Below are positions 22,567 to 34,900 of a stretch of 64,000 nucleotides of DNA, piece by piece; the first letter of the stretch is position 1; each line of letters opens with the position of its first letter. The notes beneath the pieces are model-generated. The model ran no database searches and was not told the DNA's origin. It saw only the letters and a program-made list of their open reading frames with translations. A program made the translations under genes and the position numbers. The stretch comes from Mesostigma viride (Eukaryota > Streptophyta > Mesostigmatophyceae > Mesostigmatales > Mesostigmataceae): assembly GCA_009746045.1 (NCBI GenBank), contig RPFO01000041.1, positions 9,454,468 through 9,518,467 of the forward strand, given 5' to 3'.

Positions 22567-24254
22567 TCCGCATCTAGGTAATCAACATCACGTGCGGCAA
22601 ACAGATATATTGCATAACAGAAAACCGGGATTGAATAATGCATACATTTATTTCAATGTGTCGTTCCGACAGTATTTTTCCGAGCCCTGCCCAGCATCAT
22701 TTGTAATGCTTTACAACTGCCTGCATGCCAGCCATAAAGCCTTTTGTATCCTTGCTTCATGCAGAACCATTAGTAATGGCCGGCCTACGATGAGTAGGCA
22801 ATGTGTCTTATTTCTGGCAAAATGTCTTATTCAGTACCCCTAGTTGAATATAAACTTGACGTTTTGTTGTGCTTTTATTGAGTAACTATTCATTAGGGAC
22901 AGCGCTTGTTGTTCTAGGTAGTGACGACATTGGCAAGGCCATGTGATAATGTGGCATATAAAGCCAAACTTGTGATGCTGGAGAACATGTTGGGTTGGTC
23001 AGATTGATGAATGATCATCAAAACCATGCAAAAACAGACTTTCAAGGGGTTAGCGTACGATTAGCGTATAATACACCGTATGAAGCGTATTATACATTAT
23101 ACATCTGGGCCGCGTACGATAGCGTATTGCGTATGATTATACACTGAATCTGGCACCACCTAAGCAGATGGCCGTCAGCTGACTCAGCGTTTCCCGTGCC
23201 AAGTCTAGCGCTTGAATTGTCACGTGACCGCCCTGGTACGCGACCTCCAAACTGTAAATCAAAGAAGCAATCTCGTCTCGGATACCTACGAGACGCTCCG
23301 TGGCCACTCTCCCGGTTTCGCCTGGCGACGTCGTCGCCCTTATCCTCATCACCACCGGGTCGTTTGCAGACGGCCCTGCTGCGTTACCGAACACAGCCAC
23401 CCACCCACCCTCAGCAAGTCCTTGCGCAACGTATGCCGCTTGCACGAAGGTAGATGCGAACGTGGACTGATGGGTATAAGGATAAAAAGAGCTCTCGCGC
23501 GCCGGCGGCTCCGGCGTAGCTTGGCGTCTGGGAGAAGACAGCTCAGGCGTCTCTGCCCGAGCTTCGGCCGACATGAAAACCTTGCAACAGGAAATGCAAT
23601 AGTACGAGTTAGCAACAAAGCCCAGAGCGTGAGCTCCTGGTCTTTCACGCACAACGGGATGAGCCAAAGTTGCAGGCAGCAACCTTTTAACCTGTGCACC
23701 AAGTCACGACCACGGTGGTCACTTCCACGTCCAATGTGGGCGCCCACGGTTCGTGCTTGCCAAGATAGCTGGTCATCCCCCATGACCAAGCTATAATATC
23801 CCCTTCGTTGTTCCTCGTTCCCATCGGCGTGACGAGGCACGTGCAGGCGTGCAAGCAAATCCCCAACGTCCACTGGCATCAGTGCAGAGCCAGGACGAGC
23901 TGGATTTGCCTAGACTCTGCAACCTAGGAAGTACAGGACCTGTCACAAGCCTGCAAGGTCTAGTATCCTTGCAATCCTGTGCCAGCTCCAGTACCCCACC
24001 AGTCACAGGCTGCTGCTCCTCCTGGTCTACGTGGACCACAGTCACGTGATGGACAGGCTAAGCCTGTGCAGGCACGGCCTGCCACGTGTCCTGTCCACTG
24101 TACCAGAGGACTGCACCCTAGTCGGCCACGGATGGCTAGGACTTCTGGACTTCATATCTTTCTTGTCCCTTGTCTGTTTCAGGCGGTCAGCACGGCGTTG
24201 GAAAGGTCTTTCCAAACTGCATCCACTTAGCATATTGGTTGCCCAAAATGCTAA

Positions 24255-26090
24255 CTGATCTATCTCACAAGGTTCATTCAGGCAAACATCAAACTGAGCA
24301 CCTTTAAGAAAGTGCTGCCACGCGTGGCAACAATACACCACAGCTAATAATTCCTGCTGGTGTACAGGATAGTTGCGCTCCGCAGGGAGCATCGTCCTAG
24401 AAATATACTCAATTGGCTGTAAGCCCTGACCCTGATCCTGGAGAAGGACCCCACCTATAGCTACCTTACTAGCGTCTGTAGCCACCACAGACGGTTTTGT
24501 AGTATCGGGTAGGATGAGAACGGGAGGAGTGAGGAGTAGGGATTTTAAACAACTAAAAGCAGATTTACACTCACTACTCCAGAGGAAGGGGATATCTTTC
24601 TTTAACAAATGATTGTTAGGGGCTGCTATAGTTGCAAAGCGAGGGATAAAACGCCTATAGTAGGAGGCAATACCTAGGAAACTACGTACACTTTTAACAT
24701 CAGTAGAAGTAGGCCAATCCTGAATTGACTTAGTTTTATCCGGGTCGGTAGCGACACCGGCATCTGACAAAACATGTCCTAAAAATGGTACACTCCTACC
24801 AGAACGAACTTTAGCACGGCGAGCCCACAAAGAATTTTCAGACATTATTTCTAAGACTTTCTTTAAATCACGTAGGTGTGTTTCAAAATCTGGGGAGTAA
24901 ATAAGGATGTCATCTAAGTAAGCCTGAGCACACGAACGATCGTGCTCAGCTAAATAAACAGAGGAGAAGGAAGGATCCTTTAAATCAGAGGACACTTGGG
25001 GAAGGTGAGAATTACCCATAACAGGTCTAAGCACTTCATTCATCAACATTTGGAAGGAAGCAGGAGAATTGCAGAGTCCCATAGCCGCTACTCTAAACTG
25101 ATAATGACCAAAAGGGGTAGCAAAGGCAGTTTTATGGCAATCCTCGGGCGCTATTCGCAATTGCCAAAAACCATCTGCACAATCCAACACGGTGAAACAT
25201 GTAGAACCTTTAACCTTATTAAATATATCATCAATACGAGGTAGAGGGTATTTAGACTTCACAGTGATATCATTTAACTTCCTATAATCAGTAACTAAAC
25301 GAAACTTTCCATTTGGCTTAGGCACTAAAAGGACACCAGCTGAGTAGGGGGAGTTACTAGGCTCTATCAATCCTGCTTCTAATAGTGACACTACTAAAAT
25401 CTGTTTTAGTTCCTTTAATTCGGTAGGGCCCATTCGGTACATTGGAGAATGCGTAGGAACTGCACCGTCTTTAATAACTACACGGTGTAAAACAGAACGA
25501 GGAGGAGGATAAGGAGTCTTTTCTTCAAAAACTTTGGAGGAGTCTATCACAGCCATGTATCTTACTAGTTCGTTTTCCGTAAATCCCACCCCTATGGTAT
25601 CTACTGTGTTTACATCTATATCCACACTATTATTAGGGATAGGTATTTCCTGTACTTCTCACTGAAGGAACATACATAATAAATATCCATATTCCTTTAG
25701 TTCAGATCGCAATTCATCATTGGACATTAATACTTCAGGTATAGGTCTTACAGGAGGATCAACATGTGTAGGAGGAGTAATATCTACCAAGGATAAATTT
25801 TCTACTCTATAATGACGTTCCGGTACCCAGTAAGAACTATCTGGAAACCAGATGACCATGGTATCATAATTAATAGTAATCTTATTATCCTGATGCCAAT
25901 CTAATCCTAATAATACATCAGCGGTAGTGATAGGACCTATAGTGGCCGTAAGGTTGACAGTACGTCCTTGTATAATAACGAGGGGAAGGGATACCGTACC
26001 CGGGGAATGACTGGTGCGACCATCAGCATAATGGACAGTGACGGGTTTGGTGTGAGGGATAGGGACTAGTCCTAACTCGTCGTCTGTCCC
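24255..26090 (-). pseudogene. pol: Second Ty3/gypsy pol fragment (protease-RT-partial RNase H), low GC
   Basis: The minus strand encodes the end of a retropepsin (VLLGLDWHQDN, VIWFPDSSYWVPE; 26080-25660). One in-frame TGA follows, then RT from about 25650 with LVTDYRKLN, FTVLDCADGFWQL, YLDDILIYS and SFLGIASYYRRFIPRF. RNase H then begins (VVATDASKVAIGGVLLQDQ, HQQELLAVVY) and breaks near 24255, before the third catalytic block. It aligns with the first gypsy element block for block and shows that no MITE is expected between protease and RT. Its codons are A/T-rich while the first element is G/C-rich. Gag, integrase and LTRs are missing, so it is a truncated fossil. Confidence 0.88.
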
Positions 26091-26099
26091 AACTCAGTC

Positions 26100-27567
26100 C
26101 TCACAGGAGGACTGAGTTGACAATTTTCAACCGCGTGTAGCGACTAGGTGGGGGGTCCATCCCAAATGTTTTGATGTGGATCGGGGGTGTACTAGATGTC
26201 ATTTTGTTGGCAAAAATACTGCATATGTGAAAACTTGACCCGAACACCTGAAAATTACACGGACGTTGGGCACCTCTCGCGAATTTGCATTTTTCGGGAT
26301 AAGAACGAGTGGGAAAAATTCAATCAAATCCTGGTGCATGAAGAAAAAATATAGGCATGTAAACAATACAGTTCATGAAAAGTGGCAAAAAACTGGGCTC
26401 GATTTGGCCACTGCAACTGCCTGAAACAATTAAAAAACTCTCAGTCCTCAGGAGAGGAATGGGGCTTTTGCTAACTTTGCTAGCATGTAAGTGCGGTCAT
26501 ACTACACACCACCGTGGCCACCAACCATCCCAATCAACTCATTTCCCTTCAAGCATTACAGGACAACACACTTGCATCATCATACTTCAGGTATATCATA
26601 CCTTATAATGCAGTGAGAGCCTATGCATGCATGTAGGGAAAGGGCTTGGATACCTACCAACAAAGGGTTATGTTATAAGTGTCAACCACCAATATAATAG
26701 GTAGGTTAAGCATATTTCCATTGTTTCTAACAACAATAGATATGGCTATAACTGTTTTGCCTTGCCATGATGTGGCCAACATTATTAGTTGCTGGCACAT
26801 GATGGCAGTGGTTTGTCACCAAGACTTTTCACTCACCCGTAAAAGCTTGAATGCACCCTTGACGCAGCCCGTGGCCACACAATCATGCAGTATGAACGTA
26901 GCAAAAGAATAACTAACATCTACGAAGGTGTTTAATGCACAGCTCCTAAAACCCTGCACAACTACACTGGGTTAAGGCAAATGCCTGCTAACATCATCTG
27001 AAAAGGGGGTTTTAGAGAGGGGCAGGCAACGGTCAAGAAAGAGCATCAAGACTTGAACCTGACAACGCCTCGCAAGCTTAAACTCATGTAAGAACATCAA
27101 GAAACGAAGAGGCAACGATTATCCGGCTTTACCTGGCACGGCTGGCGTTACCTTGGCCCAGGCGGTGCCCGCAAAAGTGGCACTTTGCGGCACATAGACC
27201 ATGACGTGACAGAATGGTCGAAATCATCAAATCTATACTGTCACTCAATTTATTCTAATACGATGCATGTTAAAATGTAGAAAGATACCTATCAGCCATT
27301 GAAATTGCGCCGGAAAGCAAGCGCAGTCATCAATTCCGTCGACCTGCCTTATCGCAGTTTTTTCCAGCAAGAACAGTGCCGACACCGGGTAAATCGCATC
27401 CCCGCGAGCTAAAAATTGATTTTTATCATCTTTAGAGCATGTTAAATCTATTTCCTGAGTTTGGACAGCTAACTCGTCCGCAAACGTAAACTGCATGCAT
27501 GGGCGCGAGCCGCCATGGCTAGGTCGTGCATTTCCGGAACTCGCGTTTCACGTGGAAAAGTACCCTT
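26100..27567. repeat. Diverged relative of the TTAA transposon; insertion site of E2
   Basis: From about 26455 this stretch aligns, with many differences, to 62220-63292 inside the TTAA-flanked element: for example GGCGTTACCTTGGCCCAGGC near 27143 and 62880. It stops at 27567 where E2 begins and continues for about 20 bp at 57043-57062. It has no long ORF. Near 26095-26125 a short palindrome (CAGTCCTCACAGGAGGACTG) marks the junction with the gypsy fragment. Confidence 0.7.
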
Positions 27568-27599
27568 GGGTGGTTTTACCGGATTAGGATACATTTTTT

Positions 27600-28261
27600 T
27601 GTCTAGGATACATTTGATGCACTGTGCAGTTTTCAGATGTGTTTGAGGGGGTTGACTGCGCCTAACATGCATTTTATTGAAGCAATGAGTTTCCCAAGAT
27701 ATACATGATATAAACTAAGACAATTGACCCATTAACGCAATGAGACAACATCAATAAGACAACATATGCCAATTGAAGGCTGCCCGCAACTTTATTCCAA
27801 GCTCATTATTATATGATTCCAAGACCATAATTCTTCCAAGATCGTACATCTTCAAGATATAGCACTACAGACACCCACGCGGCTTCCGCGGTCATCACGC
27901 TCCTCCTCCAAGACAACTCAACCTTACAGGACGTTGGGCCATCATACGTCCGGAATAATTGTCTCACTTATTACATAACCAAACTTTTTGAGGGATCGCC
28001 ATGGTTGCATGGTTTCAACACATGCGCCCTGCACTCATGTGCATCAAAGGTGTTGCGTCTAGTGCCAACTCAGTGTCAAAGAACTGATTCAATCATATTT
28101 CCCGTGTGGCCATGAAGGCCCACATGAGTTAAACATGGCCGAGAGTGATTGCATCATCCTTCTTGGCGACATCGGTCTTGACGACGTCGATGGGGAAGAC
28201 GGCAGCACCTGCATGTGAACAAAAGAATCCATGAATTGTGGCATCCAAAGGCAACAACATA
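27600..28261. other. E2 left subterminal non-coding region
   Basis: About 660 bp between the left TIR and the end of gene A. I see no gene. A second TIR-core copy is at about 27605. Confidence 0.5.
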
Positions 28262-29164
28262 TTAGCATCCCATTGAACACGCAGCCACGCTGACCCGGCC
28301 ATCCAGCCGCCCACGCAGCCACAAAGCCAGCCAGCTACGCAGTGACGCACCCACCCAGCCACACATCCACGCATCCACGCATCCACGCACCCGGCACCCC
28401 CCCCAGCCAGCCAGCCACGCAGCCACGCAGCCACGCAGCAGCGCAGCCACGCAGCCACGCAGCCACACAGCCACGCACCCTCCTTTCCAGCCAAGCAGCC
28501 CCGCAGTCACACAGTCAACCCCCCCATCCCCCCCACCCCCCCACCCCCCCCCCACCCACCCACCCACCCACCCCACCCACCCACCCCACCCACCCACCCC
28601 ACCCACCCACCCCACCCACTCAACACTACACGAATGACTCACAAAGAACTGCTGCACCACCGATGATCCCTGCGGGAACTGCTCTGCTGCCGACGGTCCC
28701 TGCGAAAACTGCTGCAGTGCCGACAATGCCTGTGGAATCTGCCACATTGCCGACGCTGCCTGCGGGAACTGAAGCGCTGCTGGTGACGCCATCTGTAACT
28801 GAAGTGCTCCCGACGATGCCTGCGGGAACTGCTGTGTTGCCGGTGACGCCAGCTGTAGATGAAGCACTGCCGACGATGCCTGCGGGAACTGCTGCTGCTG
28901 CTGCGGGAACTGCTGCTGCTGCTGCGGGAACTGCTGCTGCTGCTGCGGGAACTGCTGCTGCTGCTGCGGGAACTGCTGCTGCTGCTGCGGGAACTGCTGC
29001 TGCTGCTGCGGGAACTGCTGCTGCTGCTGCGGGAACTGCTGGTGCTGCTGCTGCGGCGGCGGCGGCGGCTGCGGGAACTGCTGCTGCTGTTGCTGTAGCT
29101 GTTGCTGTTGCTGTTGCTGTAGCTGTTGCTGTTGCTGTTGTTGTTGCTGTTGTTGTTGTTGTTG

Positions 29165-29228
<64 letters not shown>

Positions 29229-30730
29229 AGTTGTTGCTGCAGTTGCTGCTGCAGTTGCTGCTGCAGTTGCTGCTGCTGCTGCTGCAGTTGCTGCTCCAGC
29301 TGGACCACTTGTTTCTGCACCTCTTGACGCAGCTGCAAACCAAGCTCTTCAACCTTCTTGCTTTGGTTCTCCATAGCTCGTTGCATCTCTCTCATCGTCT
29401 GTTCCACGCCCACCAGTACGGGGGTCGGCGGCGGCAGCGGCTGGGTACGCTCTGGCTGGGTGCGCTCTGGCTGCCGGCGTTTCTCTGCCGGCTGGGAGGA
29501 CTTGGCTTTGCTGTTCCGCTTGGGTCGCTGTTGTGCGTTGGTGACGTCCACCAAAGGCGTGGCTGCCTCTGGGGGCTTCACTGTGGGCGGGGGGGCACGC
29601 ACTCGCATCCCCCGGCTAGGCGCCGGAGACCACACCGCTGCAGCAGGACCTGAATACAAGGCAAGGGCGGGGTCCCTAGGAAATCCTGTTGTCAAGATGC
29701 ATGGGGCCTCAGCGAGGAAGTCCCATGTCATCTGGGACACCAGCTCACCTTGGTGCGACTGGGCCCAGGCGAGAGTGCGCTCAATACGCTCGTTTCGCGC
29801 ACTCTCCGGAAATGTGTCAACTACCTTGAATCCGGGGATGTGCCCAGTGGCAGGGTCACGATCGACGACCATGCACACCACATCTGTCATCTTGATGGTA
29901 GAGGATCTCCCCCGTGCCGCATTTGTGTATGCCGATTTTAATGTTTTCTTTGTTGTGTAGGTCGTTTGGGCGACCAGCACCGCTTGCAGCTGTTTGTCGA
30001 TGGTGAGGCCCCCCCCACCACCCCGAGGGTATCCCAGCCAGAAATTTCCACGACAGACAGTGCCATCGGTCCACTGCGGCTAAAAGAGCTTGCAGTAGGG
30101 ACCGGCGTGCCATCGTCCCGCTTTTCAGGAACGCCGGCCTCAGGTAGAGGGGAAAAGAACACAGCCTCCTTAGTGGCGTCCAGCCCCGAACCCGGGTTTG
30201 AATGACCATGCTCGTCGGCAGGACGCTGAGGAGACATCGCGGAATCTTTCTCGTTTGTCGCATTTGCAGCCCCATCATGATGGAAGTCATCCTCTGCCCC
30301 TGCAGCTTCATCATCACAACCGCCATCATCTTCGAAAGTCAGGTCATCCTCGGTGTCACCGTCAGACGGGCGTGCGAAACGAAACATCCGGGCACTCTGG
30401 GCTGATAGTGGAAGGCTCCGTGGGCTTAATGTTGCTAGTGTGCCCTGGCTGCTCGAGCGTGGCGCACGGCTGGCATCGTGGAGGGCCGCCGCAGTCAGAG
30501 CATTGCCATTCCGTGCCGTCACCGTCGTCTGCGTGCCTGAAAATATGCGTACAGATGCCGTGCAGGACCTTGCCACATCGGCCGGCGCATTGGTGGTTTG
30601 CACCGGCCAAAAAATCTACTTTCATGGCACCAGATTTCTTTCCTAGCACCCATTTTCTACAATCGTCCCCGGCATAACACAAATCAATCAATTCGTCCAT
30701 GTCATCGCTTCGGCTATCAGCATCGGGCAT
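28262..30730 (-). CDS. E2 PHD-finger and poly-Q protein (gene A)
   Basis: Three overlapping minus-strand frames (30730-30362, 30603-29938, 29980-28262) form one gene with two one-base shifts. ATG 30730 starts an acidic N terminus. Zinc ligands then follow PHD-like spacing: CYAGDDC, CAGRC, LHGIC, CSDC (C4-H-C3). An Asp/Glu-rich linker leads to a folded region (MTDVVCMVVDRDPATGH ... LALYSGPA) that is alignable with E1. A Lys/Arg-rich patch with PKRNSKAK precedes a coiled coil (MREMQRAMENQSKKVEELGLQLRQEV), a long Gln tract and QQQQQFPQ repeats. The last 100 residues come from a CCCACCC-type repeat and may not be real coding. A chromatin-reading or complex-forming role for transposition is inferred. 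Confidence 0.72.
28480..29310 (-). repeat. CAG/CAA and CCCACC low-complexity tracts
   Basis: On the plus strand: CCCACCC repeats (28510-28620), 24-bp GGGAACTGCTGCTGCTGC units (28878-29040) and long GCT/GTT runs (29040-29300). On the minus strand they encode the Gln tract and QQQQQFPQ repeats of gene A. Confidence 0.9.
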
Positions 30731-30894
30731 AGTTCCCGTGGCTAGTGCCCATCATTCTTTCCACCTTGAGCGGGGCGAAGTCACGAATTCAAGCGCGAAG
30801 TGCATTTGAATCAAGCGGGAACTGGGTGACACTGCTTGATGACGTGCAGCTCCAAGGCATGCAAATGATGCAATGTATCAAAGATACGATACGC

Positions 30895-31440
30895 AAAGTT
30901 CAGGTGTTCAGGTGAAGACGTGAAGACGTGAAGCCGTGAAGCCGTGAAGACGTGGTGAAGACAGGTGAAGACGCGGTGAAGACGTGAAGACGTGAAGACG
31001 TGAAGACGTGAAGACGTGAAGACACGATACGGCAAGTTCAGGTGAAGTTCAGGTGTTCAGGTGAAGCCGTGAAGACGTGAAGACGTGAAGCCGTGAAGAC
31101 GTGGTGAAGACAGGTGAAGACGCGGTGAAGACGTGAAGACGTGAAGACGTGAAGACGTGAAGACGTGAAGACGTGAAGACGTGAAGACGTGAAGACACGA
31201 TACGGCAAGTTCAGGTGAAGTTCAGGTGTTCAGGTGAAGCCGTGAAGACGTGAAGACGTGAAGCCGTGAAGACGTGGTGAAGACAGGTGAAGACGCGGTG
31301 AAGACGTGAAGACGTGAAGACGTGCATGCAAGGTATCAAAGATACGATACGCCGCAAGTTCAGGTGAAGTCGTGAAGCCGTGAAGCCGTGAAGACGTGAA
31401 GACGTGAAGACGTGAAGACCAGGACTGTCACATGAAGACT
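30895..31440. repeat. GTGAAGAC minisatellite with higher-order repeat
   Basis: An 8-bp unit (GAAGACGT) with GAAGCCGT variants is organised into about three longer blocks of 140-185 bp. Each block starts near TTCAGGTGTTCAGGTGAAG (about 30900, 31045, 31225). It lies between the two divergent E2 genes. Confidence 0.9.
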
Positions 31441-31489
31441 GGGACGTGAAGACAAGTTGCAGCACTCAGCCGCAGCAGTCGCACGCAGG

Positions 31490-31915
31490 TAGAAACGAGT
31501 ATTGCTGCTTGAATCTGTCAAGACCCCATCGAATGTAAAACAGGTTTTTCGTAAAGAAATCCGATGTGTGGGCGGGCTTTACATAGTGCTTCTGTCCAAG
31601 CACTACCGGGTGTAAAACAGTATACTTCTTGAAGAAATCAGTTGGGGCTTTGTTGGGCGTCACATTTGACCGGTGGGCGGAGTTTCCTGCTTCTGTGAAG
31701 GCGCCATCGAATGTAGATCAGTAGATTTTCTAAAGAAATCTGAGGTGTGGGCGGGGCCTTTATTGCTTGTGTCCATCCACCACCGGATGTAGAACAGTAG
31801 ACTTATTGAAGAAATCAGTTTGGGGCTTTGTTGGGCGCCACATTTGAGCGGTGGGCGGGGTTTCTTGCTTCTGTCCAAGCACCACCGGGTGTAATACAGT
31901 AGATTTCCTATTAAC
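31490..31915 (+). promoter_or_regulatory. Tandem repeats directly upstream of the E2 transposase gene
   Basis: About four to five diverged units of roughly 90-100 bp, each with ACCGGGTGTAAAACAGTA(G/T)A and GAAATCAGTTGGGGCTTTGT variants, run up to the ATG at 31916. Position and repetition suggest a promoter or transposase-binding region. This is inference; no TATA box was assigned. Confidence 0.5.
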
Positions 31916-34900
31916 ATGGATGAAGAATGGGATGTGCCAGACCTGGTGGATTCGGATGCGAGTTCTGAAGCTAGTTGGGGCGTGGATTCTGACGGCTCTG
32001 ACGACGACCTGCTTCACACGGAAATGGGGCCCGGCACGTCTTCCTCTCGAGCGAAGCGCAGTGGGAAGAAAGATGGCGCCCGGCTTCTCGCCTCCAAATT
32101 GAAGTCCGTTGACAAGGACATCGCCAAGGCCAGGAAGTGCGGTCCGACTTGTGGGGAGCATTGCCTCGAGAAGGTGGGCACCTTACTTACCGATACCAGG
32201 TCGTGGACTGCCTTTCGAGAGTTCCTGTACAACCAAACGGACCAGCAGCGCATGGCCTCCCTTTGCGACGTGATCCGGTCGGCCGGCGTGGGCAACATCG
32301 AGGTAGAATCCCCTGCTGACGGTGGCCGTTACAAGAAGTACATCATTACCGGCCCTTTACACGTGGACGTGGTGATTGCGGGGTGCATGTACACCGTCAC
32401 CGGTTGTGCATCTGCCATCCGGAAGATGGCCGGCGTTATCCGGGCGATCGACTTGGAACAATCTGGTGGCGTCGGTCGTGTCGGCGAAGGAGTATTTCCT
32501 GACCGTGCATCCCAACGACCTAGCGACTTTCGGTGTTGGTCTGGAGCACGCACCACCTGAGCGTGATGCTCGGGGGCGTTCGGAGGTTGGCGAACACGCA
32601 GCAATGTGGATGCACGAGTTGGTGCAGCAGATCGCAGACCATGACCCGACTCATGCTGGCGTTGTCTTCATGGACGTCATGTCCATCAAGGAGATGCACG
32701 CCATGTACGTTGAAGACGTGGTGGCAGAAGCGGGGGAAGGGGCCAGGTGCTAGGCTACAACGCATTCTACCGCATCTGGCGCACCTACTGCAAAGGCGAC
32801 TACTTCCCAGGGCAGAGGAGCCCGAAGGTGGTGGTATGCCCGCACAACAAGAGCACCGGTCACTGCGCGGACTGCGTGGAACTGCGCATGCGGCGCCGCG
32901 GTGCTTCAACTGAGGCACAACGGAAGTACGTCGACAACCAAATCAAGCAGCATGTCGCTCTGGCCTGGTTTACCCGCCAGAACTATTGGTTGAGGCGCGA
33001 GCTTGCCTGCGCGATGGTGGCCGCTATGTTGACGGCCATTTTGTCGATCAACCTCGACAAGCTGGATCACGCCAAGACATACTGGCCGAAGCTGGTGGGG
33101 GGGCCTGACTCATGGGGCAGCTATGCAGGTGGCATGATGCCGTTCTCGCTCTTCTGTGCGGCCGTCCATGGGTACAAGGCGATGTGGTTCATCGTTCTCG
33201 CATGGGTCCTCATGACCGACAACCTCTCCGGCAGTGTCACCGTCACGATGCTGATGCACATCCTGGCGCAGTTGATGAGGGACCAGCCATGGAGGAGGGC
33301 GGGGCTGCCGCACATGCCCAGGTGTTTGGTCCTGCAACTGGACGGTGGGAGTGAAAACCGGAATCACACCGTCTTACTGTTTGCATGGTGGCTCGTACAC
33401 GTTGGCTTCTTCGACGTCGTCGAAATGCACCGCATGCTCGTGGGCCACACGCACGCCGACCCAGATCAGAAATTCGGCGTGCTTGTGGCCTACATGAGAC
33501 ACGCTGTGGCGGGGGGGCCTAGCTTCGTGCACAAGTACCCAACTTTGGAGAGCTGGGTGGCGGCCATAGAAGAGGCATTCCGTCAGCCTAGTGGTGCAGC
33601 TGCGAACTGCAACTCGACCGTCCCCGCTGGCACGGAGGTCAAGGTATTGGGGGTCGCTTACGATGTCAGGAACTTTCTCACTCCGTTGCAGCGCGAGTCG
33701 TTTGCCGGTTGGTGCAGCTCGGTAGATTGGATGACCGGTAGGGAGGATCAGGTTATCAAGGTCACCAGGGTGCGTGGTGATGTCGTGCAGCCTGCGTGCA
33801 GCGAGGCGCAGCCGGCGCACGGAGGGGCGGCGCCATCGGTGCGCGGCGGGGCGGCAGCGGCGGCGCAGCCGGCACGCGGCGGGGCAGGGCAGTTGGCGGG
33901 CAGCGGGGCGGCGCTGCCGGTGCGCGGCGGGGCGGGGCAGTCGGCGGGCGGCGGGGCGGGGCAGTCGACGGGCGGCGGGGCAGGGCCGTCGGCGTGCGGG
34001 GGCCAGCGGTGCTGCCGGCGCGCGTGGGCGGCGGGGCGGGGCTGTCGACGGGCGGCGGGGCGGGGCAGTCGACGGGCGGCGGGGCGGGGCAGTCGACGGG
34101 CGGCGGGGCAGGGCCGTCGGCGCGCGGGGGCCAGCGGCGCTGCCGGCGCGCGTGGGCGGCGGGGCGGGGCAGTCGACGGGCGGCGGGGCAGGGCCGTCGG
34201 CGCGCGGGGGCCAGCGGCGCTGCCGGCGCGCGTGGGCGGCGGGGCGGGGCTGTCGACGGGCGGCGGGGCGGGGCAGTCGACGGGCGGCGGGGCAGGGCCG
34301 TCGGCGTGCGGGGGGCCAGCGGTGCTGCCGGCGCGCGTGGGCGGCGGGGCGGGGCAGTCGACGGGCGGCGGGGCAGGGCCGTCGGCGCGCGGGGGCCAGC
34401 GGCGCTGCCGGCGCGCGTGGGCGGCGGGGCGGGGCTGTCGACGGGCGGCGGGGCGGGGCAGTCGACGGGCGGCGGGGCAGGGCCGTCGGCGCGCGGGGGC
34501 CAGCGGCGCTGCCGGCGCGCGTGGGCGGCGGGGCGGGGCTGTCGACGGGTGGCGGGGCGGGGCAGTCGACGGGCGGCGGGGCAGGGCCGTCGGCGCGCGG
34601 GGGCCAGCGGTGCTGCCGGCGCGCGTGGGCGGTGGGGCGGGGCTGTCGACGGGCGGCGGGGCGGGGCAGTCGACGGGCGGCGGGGCAGGGCCGTCGGCGC
34701 GCGGGGGCCAGCGGCGCTGCCGGCGCGCGTGGGCGGCGGGGCGGGGCTGTCGACGGGCGGCGGGGCGGGGCAGGGCGGCGGGGCAGGGCCGTCGGCGTGC
34801 GGGGGGCAGCGGCGCTGCCGGCGCGCGTGGGCGGCGGGGCGGGGCTGTCGACGGGCGGCGGGGCGGGGCAGTCGACGGGCGGCGGGGCAGGGCCGTCGGC

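Larger units (their letters stand above)
21467..23146 (+). mobile_element. hAT-like non-autonomous DNA transposon (copy 2)
   Basis: This 1680-bp element has ends CCAGATTGTATAATCATACG and, inverted, CAGTGTATAATCATACG. The flanks are AATCTGGG (21459-21466) and AATCTGGC (23147-23154), an 8-bp duplication with one mismatch. Its protein and part of its non-coding sequence (22690-22830) match copy 1 in the opposite orientation (7670-7760), so both are one family. ATACGC/GCGTAT repeats fill both subterminal regions. It carries a hairpin at 22417-22566 and a broken BED-like gene. Confidence 0.82.
21301..24045 (-). pseudogene. Unrecognised minus-strand ORF split by a gypsy LTR and a hAT element
   Basis: Minus-strand coding reads from about 23879 down to 23147, stops at the second hAT-like element, and resumes in frame at 21466 down to 21301. 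There the gypsy LTR cuts it again. The visible product has a Cys pair (YYCISCCKVF), a Ser/Pro-rich linker, and a helical end (IRDEIASLIYSLEVAYQGG, ETLSQLTAI, CERLVNILIQE). A one-base frameshift near 23690 joins it to an upstream frame (GDLLARLHVPRHADG). I do not recognise it. It lies downstream of the minus-strand gypsy pol fragment, so it may be a 3' ORF of that or another retroelement rather than a host gene. Confidence 0.5.
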
